NCBI GenBank assembly: GCA_947565255.1
Contig: CANOFI010000119.1
Location: forward strand, 1-7,202
DNA: 7,202 bases
Direction: 5' to 3'
Source of the DNA: an uncultured Lachnospiraceae bacterium
GTDB lineage: Bacteria; Bacillota; Clostridia; Lachnospirales; Lachnospiraceae
A program made the translations under genes and the position numbers. Below, in pieces: positions 1 to 5,239 of this stretch; position 1 is the stretch's first letter; the number at the start of each line of letters is the position of its first letter. The notes below the pieces were generated by a model, which ran no database searches, was not told the DNA's origin, and saw nothing but the letters and a program-made list of their open reading frames with translations.

Positions 1-54
<54 letters not shown>

Positions 55-99
55 TAAACTTGTAAGATTCTGCCATATCACGAACCAGCAACAGTGATA

Positions 100-128
100 A
101 TGATAGCATACAGTTCCGGTTTTGTCAA
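100..128 (-). promoter_or_regulatory. Sigma-A promoter of the tRNA-Phe transcript
   Basis: On the minus strand there is a perfect -35 TTGACA (128-123), a 17-nt spacer (122-106) and -10 TATCAT (105-100, 5 of 6 matches). A TG one base upstream of the -10 (108-107) makes it an extended -10. Transcription should start near 93, leaving a leader of about 40 nt before the tRNA 5' end. It begins only 7 nt after the prs stop codon, so prs messages may read through into the tRNA unless something else stops them. This is the strongest promoter by consensus in the window, as fits stable RNA. Confidence 0.88.
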
Positions 129-135
129 CTGTTTT

Positions 136-1314
136 TTATTGTTCGCTCTTGTATTTTTTCAGCTGTCTCTGAATGCGTTCAACAGGGTTCAGAAGCTCGC
201 TGATGGAATCATCATGGTTTAACGTGTCGATGATGAGGGCGATGTATTTGCTCATATCACAGTTGATATAGTATGGTTTTTCTAACAGCTCCGGAGTCTG
301 ATAGGTCAGGTTCGTTGTCAGAATCCGGTCGATAATTCCATTTTCATATGCTTCGTCAAATTTCTTAAGTCCGTTCGTGAAAAGTCCAAATGTAGCCGCG
401 ACAAAAATTTTGTTTGCTTTTCGTTTTTTTAGTTCTTTCGCCACTTCTAACATACTGTCGCCGGAGGAAATCATATCATCTATAATAATCATATCTTTTC
501 CCTCTACAGCGGAGCCTAAAAATTCATGTGCGACAATAGGATTGCGTCCGTGCACAATTTTTGTATAATCGCGCCGTTTGTAGAACATACCAATATCAAG
601 CCCAAGTACATTTGCCAGGTAAACAGCACGGTTTGTACCGCCTTCGTCCGGACTGATAATCATCATATGTTCACTGTCAATCTGCAGATTTTTTTCCGTG
701 CGGAGCAGGCCTTTGATAAACTGGTACGCAGGCTGCACAGTTTCAAAGCTATGGAGGGGAATTGCATTTTGTACACGGGGGTCGTGCGCATCAAATGTAA
801 TAATATTTTCCACCCCCATTTTGACTAATTCCTGCAGGGCGAGGGCGCAGTCTAAGGACTCCCTGCCGCTGCGTTTATGCTGGCGGCTTTCATACAGAAA
901 GGGCATAATTACGCTGATACGTTTTGCTTTCCCACCCACTGCGGCGATGACGCGCTTTAAATCCTGATAATGGTCGTCCGGTGACATGTGGTTGGTGTGT
1001 CCGCACAGGGAGTATTCCAGACTATAATTTCCTACATCTACCATCAAAAATAAATCGTCGCCGCGGACGGATTCATTGATGATGCCTTTTGCTTCCCCGG
1101 AGCCGAAACGCGGAACTTTCGCATCAATAATATAAGTATCGCGCTGATAACCTAAGAGAGCCAGATTGCCTTTATATTCATGGGTTCTTTCGTTACGCCA
1201 GTTTACAAGATAATGATCAACGGCCTGTCCGAGAGCTTTGCAGCCCTCCAGGGGAATTAGGCCTAAAGAGCCAACGGGTAGCGTTTCTAAATCTTTTTTC
1301 TTGTTTTGCTGCAT
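136..1314 (-). CDS. prs: Ribose-phosphate pyrophosphokinase (PRPP synthetase), long divergent form
   Basis: A cytosolic enzyme making PRPP from ribose 5-phosphate and ATP for purine, pyrimidine, NAD, His and Trp synthesis. I see the class I landmarks in order (392-aa numbering): RFGSGE near 69-74 and ESVRG 81-85 (canonical RFSDGE...ESIRG), the ATP-loop equivalent YESRQHKR 141-148 (canonical YARQDRK), a DAHD histidine at 177 (canonical DLHA), SPDEGG 221-226, flexible-loop KRR 246-248, and ribose-phosphate loop IDDMISSGDS 278-287 (canonical DDIIDTAGT). At 392 aa it is well above the usual ~315, with extra N-terminal sequence and insertions. An upstream ATG at 1329 has no ribosome site. ATG 1314 has GGAGGT with 7-nt spacing and lies 2 nt after the DnaI-like stop, so the two are translationally adjacent in one operon. 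Family is certain; the exact substrate or physiological role of this diverged form is inferred. Confidence 0.9.
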   Translation of the reverse strand: MQQNKKKDLETLPVGSLGLIPLEGCKALGQAVDHYLVNWRNERTHEYKGNLALLGYQRDTYIIDAKVPRFGSGEAKGIINESVRGDDLFLMVDVGNYSLEYSLCGHTNHMSPDDHYQDLKRVIAAVGGKAKRISVIMPFLYESRQHKRSGRESLDCALALQELVKMGVENIITFDAHDPRVQNAIPLHSFETVQPAYQFIKGLLRTEKNLQIDSEHMMIISPDEGGTNRAVYLANVLGLDIGMFYKRRDYTKIVHGRNPIVAHEFLGSAVEGKDMIIIDDMISSGDSMLEVAKELKKRKANKIFVAATFGLFTNGLKKFDEAYENGIIDRILTTNLTYQTPELLEKPYYINCDMSKYIALIIDTLNHDDSISELLNPVERIQRQLKKYKSEQ

Positions 1315-1316
1315 GA

Positions 1317-2318
1317 TTAGGACCTCCATGTGTTTTGTTTTAATTTTTTTATGAGACGTATATCATCGCCGATGATTTTTATGATTTTATAACGCGAAGA
1401 AAGTCTTGAAAAAACCCGCTCGGAATATCTGTCACGAATTTCCTGCAGATTCAGGTTGGTAGAAATAATGGTGGACATTTTTCTTTCATCTCTTGCGTCA
1501 AGGCAGGAAAACAGCTGCGGTGCGATGTAGGTATTCAGGGCTTCCGTGCCTAAATCATCAATAATCAGCAGGTCACAATTGTAGATATCTTCCAAAACAG
1601 AGTTGGTATCGGAATCCGTTTTTTGAAACAGAGCCTCCCCTATCCGGTCAAACAAATGTACGGACGTGAAATATAAAACAGAATATGTGGATTCCAGCAT
1701 TTCTCTGGCTATGCAGTGGGTTAAAAAGGTTTTTCCAACCCCCGGTTTGCCGTAAAAAAGCAGGTTCTGATATTCATAGGCAAATTTACGGATAAAATCT
1801 TTTGACTCCTCAACGGCGCGGGTGATTGCCTGCCGTGCGGTCAGTCCGGTGACAGAGTCAGATATATCGTCGGAGTAGTAATCCAGACGGAACGTATTAA
1901 AATTCTCTTCCTCCAAAACACCTTCTAAGTTTGACTGTGAGTACAGAAGATCAATAGAGGCCTGTACAAAGCAGTGGCATTTCTGGCTGCCGATATATCC
2001 GGTGTCTTTGCAGTCCGGACACGTATAGACCATCTCTAAATAATCTGCCGGAAACCCGTGTTCTGCCAAAAGACGGCATTTCTTTTCTGACAGTTCCGAA
2101 AGTTGTTCTTTTAAAGATGTATTTTCGGCGGGTTCCCCTGCTAACGTGCGTCTGACATGTGCGACGGAAAGAGAAGAAATGGAGCGGTCGATATGGGCGT
2201 ATTCGGGTATTTTGGCATAGACCTCATTCTGGCGCTGCTGCAGCAGATGTGCATCATAGTTCTGGCGCCTGTCATATTCACGCATAAGCGCTTGGTACTG
2301 ATGATTTTTTAAAGCCAT
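1317..2318 (-). CDS. DnaI/DnaC-type replicative helicase loader, AAA+ ATPase
   Basis: Predicted AAA+ ATPase that loads the replicative DNA helicase (DnaC in Bacillus naming) at the origin or at restart sites. In the 333-aa product I see an N-terminal helical, coiled-coil-like part (about 1-95), a four-cysteine knuckle CPDCKDTGY...KCHC (Cys 100, 103, 114, 116) likely binding zinc as in DnaI N-domains, Walker A GKPGVGKT (190-197), Walker B LLIIDD (250-255), sensor-1 STNLN (286-290) and candidate arginine-finger residues in SERVFSRL (299-306). ATG 2357 would add 13 residues but has no ribosome site. ATG 2318 has AAAGGA at 8-nt spacing and gives the MALKN start I recall for relatives. It follows a DnaD/DnaB-like gene, the same partnership as dnaB-dnaI in Bacillus. 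A prophage-type DnaC is possible but the housekeeping neighbours argue against it. Confidence 0.88.
   Translation of the reverse strand: MALKNHQYQALMREYDRRQNYDAHLLQQRQNEVYAKIPEYAHIDRSISSLSVAHVRRTLAGEPAENTSLKEQLSELSEKKCRLLAEHGFPADYLEMVYTCPDCKDTGYIGSQKCHCFVQASIDLLYSQSNLEGVLEEENFNTFRLDYYSDDISDSVTGLTARQAITRAVEESKDFIRKFAYEYQNLLFYGKPGVGKTFLTHCIAREMLESTYSVLYFTSVHLFDRIGEALFQKTDSDTNSVLEDIYNCDLLIIDDLGTEALNTYIAPQLFSCLDARDERKMSTIISTNLNLQEIRDRYSERVFSRLSSRYKIIKIIGDDIRLIKKLKQNTWRS
1322..1327 (-). promoter_or_regulatory. Ribosome binding site deciding the prs start
   Basis: GGAGGT on the minus strand, 7 nt before ATG 1314. It overlaps the alternative ATG at 1329, which itself is preceded only by an A/C-rich stretch. 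It therefore fixes the start at 1314 and sits inside the last codons of the upstream DnaI-like gene, typical of tightly packed operon genes. Confidence 0.85.
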
Positions 2319-2326
2319 CGGGACAT

Positions 2327-2332
2327 TCCTTT
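2327..2332 (-). promoter_or_regulatory. Ribosome binding site deciding the helicase-loader start
   Basis: AAAGGA on the minus strand, 8 nt before ATG 2318. No comparable site precedes the in-frame ATG at 2357, so the shorter protein is preferred. Confidence 0.75.
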
Positions 2333-2395
2333 CTTTCCTGAAGTATTTTTCAGACATGCTCTGGAGCAGTATTCAAACACACTCTGGTTTTTGTA

Positions 2396-3394
2396 TTATG
2401 TAAGGTTTAATTCTTTTTCCAGCTGTTCAAAATTATAACCGGTCCGTTGTTCAAAATTTTGAAATTTGCCAGACGAAGCTTTGGAAGGCCTGTCCGGTGT
2501 GGACTTTTTGCTCTGCTGTGCGTGGTGTGCATCATCCAGCGCCGCAAGGTCACGTCTGGCAAGCACGCCGTGTTCCTTCCAGTTTTTCAGGATGGAATCC
2601 GTATAGGCGAATTTGGGGCTTCCGATTGCAGCTATCGTGCGCCGGCATGCCTCGCAAATAAGTTCTGTTGTAAATTTGTAGTCGTCCAGCCAGTGCTTCA
2701 TATACCGGACTTCATTTTCAATCGGTGTGCGGTTCGTAATGCCATATGCCTTCAGGATTGTAAAAAATTCCCTTTTAAACTGCTGGCCTTCCAGCTTTGC
2801 CTGTTCCACGGTAGAGATGCCTTTATCGGCCCAGGATATGGCCACGGTTTCCACATACCGCGTAGAGCAGTTGCCGATGGTTGCGCAGTGCTCGAACAAA
2901 TATTCGATTAAGTCCGGTGAAAATTTTAAATCTTCATAAAAATATGCAATTCGGTTTACATCCAATGCTGTCAGCGGCCGCTGGCAATACTGTTCTGCGA
3001 TTAACAAAAGATTTTGTAAAATCGTATCGTCGGACTCCGGATAAGGTTCTGCAGAGATGGCAGATTCCTGGGTGGCAGCAGCGGCCGTCTGTCTTTCTTC
3101 CGGTTCAGACAGGCGCAGGGAGGTAAGGACTCCCGCATGGTCTGTCTGCGTGGCGAGCAGTCCCTTCTGCTCCCAGTAGGAAAATGCACTGAGAACCTCT
3201 CTTTTGGATAAGGCACAGCTTTGGGCAATTGCTTCCATGGTAATGCGTTCTGTCTGTCCGCTGACTATGCGCAAAAGATACAGATAAACTTTAATGGAAT
3301 TGCCGTCTGCCTCTGCCAGATAGTGGTCAATAAACTGGTTTGAGACAAGGGTTACGGCTGGCTGTGTATCGGCTGTTATGCGAAAATCTTCCAC
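2396..3394 (-). CDS. DnaD/DnaB-like replication initiation protein with two DDBH2 domains
   Basis: Predicted DNA-remodelling protein that helps recruit the helicase loader to the DnaA-opened origin. In the 332-aa product I see a winged-helix DDBH1-like N-domain (about 15-95, with IKVYLYLL and a SKREVLSAFSYWEQKGLL recognition-helix region), an Ala/Glu-rich linker (96-123), and then two DnaD-like helical domains. Each ends in the family signature YxxxI/VxxxW: YVETVAISW (180-188) and YTDSILKNW (264-272). A polar linker (about 285-312) leads to a C-terminal NFEQRTGYNFEQLEKEL element. One DDBH1 plus two DDBH2 units resembles Bacillus DnaB more than DnaD, and the gene just upstream of a DnaI-like gene fits that. 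The start codon is GTG at 3394, preceded by AAAGGGG at 7-nt spacing. The gene heads the loader-prs operon behind its own promoter. The exact DnaB versus DnaD orthology is inference. Confidence 0.85.
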   Translation of the reverse strand: MEDFRITADTQPAVTLVSNQFIDHYLAEADGNSIKVYLYLLRIVSGQTERITMEAIAQSCALSKREVLSAFSYWEQKGLLATQTDHAGVLTSLRLSEPEERQTAAAATQESAISAEPYPESDDTILQNLLLIAEQYCQRPLTALDVNRIAYFYEDLKFSPDLIEYLFEHCATIGNCSTRYVETVAISWADKGISTVEQAKLEGQQFKREFFTILKAYGITNRTPIENEVRYMKHWLDDYKFTTELICEACRRTIAAIGSPKFAYTDSILKNWKEHGVLARRDLAALDDAHHAQQSKKSTPDRPSKASSGKFQNFEQRTGYNFEQLEKELNLT

Positions 3395-3401
3395 TGGACT
3401 G

Positions 3402-3408
3402 CCCCTTT
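3402..3408 (-). promoter_or_regulatory. Ribosome binding site for the GTG start of the DnaD/DnaB-like gene
   Basis: AAAGGGG on the minus strand with 7-nt spacing to GTG 3394. It differs from the AAAGGAGG consensus by one base and supports GTG as the true start. Confidence 0.75.
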
Positions 3409-3438
3409 CTTTGCCTTAGTGCATGGTTTACTGGGTAT

Positions 3439-3467
3439 AGTGTAACACATTTTTATAAAATAGAAAA
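3439..3467 (-). promoter_or_regulatory. Candidate promoter of the DnaD-DnaI-prs operon
   Basis: On the minus strand, TGTTACACT (3447-3439) is an extended -10 (TG, one base, then TACACT with 4 of 6 matches). Seventeen bases upstream is TTTTCT (3467-3462), a poor -35 with 3 of 6 matches. The start would be near 3432, giving a leader of about 38 nt before GTG 3394. The extended -10 compensates for the weak -35, and the DnaA-box cluster lies 21 bp or more upstream, a position suited to a regulator. No intrinsic terminator is visible after murC, so read-through from murC could also feed this operon. Confidence 0.5.
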
Positions 3468-3487
3468 TAATTTTTTTGGAAAAAATT

Positions 3488-3539
3488 TGTGCAAAAAAAT
3501 GTGGAAAAGTGGAAAACGTCTGGTGGAAAATGTGGATAA
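3488..3539 (-). promoter_or_regulatory. Cluster of DnaA-box-like 9-mers
   Basis: Read on the minus strand there are five same-orientation matches to TTWTNCACA in 52 bp. TTATCCACA (3539-3531) is a perfect consensus box beginning right after the murC TAG. TTTTCCACC (3530-3522) directly abuts it. TTTTCCACT (3516-3508), TTTTCCACA (3508-3500) and TTTTGCACA (3496-3488) follow. The perfect box is strong evidence; TTTTCCACA and TTTTGCACA each differ from TTATNCACA at one base; the other two are weak alone and count mainly because of spacing and orientation. The cluster is upstream of the operon for helicase-loading proteins and borders an AT-rich tract (3448-3487). DnaA binding here is inferred. Confidence 0.7.
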
Positions 3540-4919
3540 CTATTTTCCTAAAAGGTGTTCTCCAATTTTTACGACATCTCCGGCGCCCATCGTTATCAAC
3601 AAGTCGTTGTGGACACATTGCTGAAGCACAAAATTTTCAATTTCATCAAAAGAAGAAAAGTGGTAGCATTCTACGCCGAGCTTTTTTAACTCCTCCAGTA
3701 AATCGAGCGAGCTGATACCTAATGTGTCGGTTTCTCTTGCCGGATAAATATCGGTCAAAATGACTTTATCGGACAGGGACAGCGATTTTGCAAACTCCTT
3801 CAGCATGGCTTTTGTCCGTGTATACGTGTGCGGCTGGAAAACACACCAGATTTGGTTGTGCGGATAGTTTTTCGCCGTATGTAAGGTGGCCTTAATTTCG
3901 GTTGGATGATGCGCATAATCGTCCAAAATAGTAACATCCCCGATTTTGCCCTTGTATTCAAATCTGCGGTCGGTGCCGGAAAATAAAAGAAGTCCTTTTT
4001 GAATCGCTTCGTCGGAGATATGTAACTCCCTTGCGGCGGCTATGGCGGCGAGGGAATTGCTGATATTGTGCATTCCGGTAGTTCTAAGCTGGATTTTTGT
4101 GCTATTTTTTCCAAATTCCCGCAGGGTATACATACCCTGCGTAAGTGCATTAAAGGTAATGTCGGCAGCAGAATAATCTGCGTCGGAATGAAGTGCATAG
4201 GTCACCACGCGGCAGTCCAGATCTTTGGTGATTTCTTCATAGTTATCAATGTCGGCATTAATAATCAGAAGACCATTTTCAGGGATTTTTTTCGCAAATT
4301 TATGAAACGAACTGCGGATATCCTGAATGTCTTTAAAAAAGTCAAGATGGTCTTCTTCAATATTTAGAATAATGCCGGTTGTCGGAAAAAACTGAAGAAA
4401 ACTGTTGGTGTATTCACACGCTTCCGTTACAAATGTGTCGGAGTTTCCCACACGGATATTGCCGTGAATCGCCTTTAAAATGCCTCCGACGGAAATGGTC
4501 GGGTCGGCGTCTGCTTCAAGCAGAATATGGGAAATCATGGAGGTTACAGTTGTTTTTCCATGTGTGCCGGATACGGCGACAGCGGTTTTGTAATTTTTCA
4601 TCAGCTGTCCCAAAAGAGCAGCTCTGGAAAGCGTTGGAATGCCTTTTTCACAGACTTCCCTGTATTCCGGATTATCTTCATGAATAGCCGCGGTATAGAC
4701 TGCCAGCTGTATGTCATCTGTAATATTGGAGCCCCGCTGTCCTTCGTAAATGGTGGCTCCCAGCCGCTCCAGGCGGTCTGTAAGGGCAGAACGCTTCATA
4801 TCCGAGCCTGATACGCAAAACCCTTCCTTTAATAAAATTTCAGCAAGGCCGCTCATGCTGATGCCCCCAATACCAATAAAATGGATGCGGACCGGCCGGT
4901 TAAAATTCACTTCATACAT
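3540..4919 (-). CDS. murC: UDP-N-acetylmuramate--L-alanine ligase
   Basis: Cytoplasmic Mur ligase adding L-Ala to UDP-MurNAc with ATP, the first stem-peptide step of peptidoglycan synthesis. In the 459-aa product I see the N-terminal UDP-binding Rossmann glycine motif GIGGISMS (16-23), ATP P-loop GTHGKTT (118-124), EACEYTNSF (166-174), NIEEDHLDFF (186-195, acidic/His metal and carbamylation-region residues), GMHNISNS (282-289), DDYAHHPTE (333-341) and C-domain FQPHTYTR (361-368). The AHHP and HTYTR motifs separate MurC from MurD, E and F. The length is normal. ATG 4967 would add 16 residues without a ribosome site; ATG 4919 has GAGGAAG at 8-nt spacing and gives the MYEVNFNRP start typical of relatives. 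The stop is TAG at 3542-3540, touching the DnaA-box cluster. It diverges from glgC and lies in the same direction as the replication operon. Confidence 0.97.
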   Translation of the reverse strand: MYEVNFNRPVRIHFIGIGGISMSGLAEILLKEGFCVSGSDMKRSALTDRLERLGATIYEGQRGSNITDDIQLAVYTAAIHEDNPEYREVCEKGIPTLSRAALLGQLMKNYKTAVAVSGTHGKTTVTSMISHILLEADADPTISVGGILKAIHGNIRVGNSDTFVTEACEYTNSFLQFFPTTGIILNIEEDHLDFFKDIQDIRSSFHKFAKKIPENGLLIINADIDNYEEITKDLDCRVVTYALHSDADYSAADITFNALTQGMYTLREFGKNSTKIQLRTTGMHNISNSLAAIAAARELHISDEAIQKGLLLFSGTDRRFEYKGKIGDVTILDDYAHHPTEIKATLHTAKNYPHNQIWCVFQPHTYTRTKAMLKEFAKSLSLSDKVILTDIYPARETDTLGISSLDLLEELKKLGVECYHFSSFDEIENFVLQQCVHNDLLITMGAGDVVKIGEHLLGK

Positions 4920-4927
4920 AAGGTGCA

Positions 4928-4934
4928 CTTCCTC
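4928..4934 (-). promoter_or_regulatory. Ribosome binding site deciding the murC start
   Basis: GAGGAAG on the minus strand with an 8-nt spacer to ATG 4919. The upstream in-frame ATG at 4967 is preceded by an A/C-rich stretch with no purine-rich site. Confidence 0.8.
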
Positions 4935-5075
4935 TTCTTTTATAGTTCCATTATTATCATGTTTCATGTGTGTATTTGTAAATAAATTGCATATTTACAG
5001 GCAGAACAAAATTCGTGTACTGCACAAAAACCCGCAGGGTAAATACTTATGGGGCGCTAAAAAATAAGGTATACA

Positions 5076-5081
5076 ATTATA
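5076..5081 (-). promoter_or_regulatory. Possible -10 element for murC
   Basis: A perfect TATAAT is present on the minus strand in the murC-glgC gap, about 157 nt before the murC start. At 16-18 nt upstream I find no acceptable -35 (the 17-nt position reads TACTAT) and no extended TG. In DNA this AT-rich a lone hexamer is weak evidence. The leader from here to murC (about 4920-5068) otherwise holds nothing I recognise. Confidence 0.25.
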
Positions 5082-5094
5082 TTAAAAAAATCAC

Positions 5095-5195
5095 TGTTAT
5101 AGTATATAACATTTCTATAAAAAATGAAATAGAAAAATGGAAAAAAATACAATCTTTCCATAACACGTATGTACTATTTAGAAAATATGTGTTAT
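5095..5195. repeat. Back-to-back inverted repeats upstream of glgC
   Basis: Four inverted repeats tile this stretch with almost no gaps. The first is TGTTATA/TATAACA (5095-5101, 5105-5111; 3-nt centre). The second is TTTCTAT/ATAGAAA (5112-5118, 5129-5135). The third is ATGGAAA/TTTCCAT (5137-5143, 5155-5161). The fourth is ATAACACGTAT/ATATGTGTTAT (5160-5170, 5185-5195; one mismatch in 11). The first three are perfect 7-bp arms. The region is very AT-rich, so some of this may be chance. No protein-binding site I know is matched, and there is no gene in this stretch. Confidence 0.6.
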
Positions 5196-5198
5196 AAT
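5170..5198 (+). promoter_or_regulatory. Promoter of the glgCD operon
   Basis: A perfect -10 TATAAT (5193-5198) is preceded by TG and one base (5190-5191), an extended -10. The hexamer 17 nt upstream is TGTACT (5170-5175), a weak -35 with 3 of 6 matches. The start should be near 5205, leaving a leader of about 35 nt before the glgC ATG. The right arm of the 11-bp inverted repeat covers the TG and part of the -10, and the left arm ends at the -35, so a protein bound there would block RNA polymerase. Confidence 0.75.
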
Positions 5199-5228
5199 AA
5201 AATGAAAGAAATATGAAATAAATAAAAT

Positions 5229-5234
5229 GAGGTG
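5229..5234 (+). promoter_or_regulatory. Ribosome binding site of glgC
   Basis: GAGGTG lies 5 nt before ATG 5240. A later in-frame ATG at 5255 has AAAGGA only 1 nt away, too close to be used, so 5240 is the start. Confidence 0.8.
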
Positions 5235-5239
5235 ATGAG

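Noticed and set aside
110..137. ACAGTT...AACTGT hairpin followed by six T on the plus strand, like an intrinsic terminator
   Set aside because: No plus-strand gene ends here. The stem is only 6 bp with low GC, and it overlaps the tRNA-Phe promoter -35, so the match is probably chance.
2357..2368. TGCTC/GAGCA palindrome between the DnaD/DnaB-like and DnaI-like genes as a terminator
   Set aside because: It has a 2-nt centre and no following T-run, so it cannot act as an intrinsic terminator.
3464..3487. A/T-only palindromic stretch as a terminator after murC
   Set aside because: It consists of runs of T and A around GG/CC with essentially no GC pairs. It is better explained as AT-rich promoter DNA.
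5025..5040. ACCC/GGGT stem with a T-run on the minus strand in the murC leader, as an attenuator
   Set aside because: The stem is only 4 bp and has no competing structure or leader peptide that I can see.
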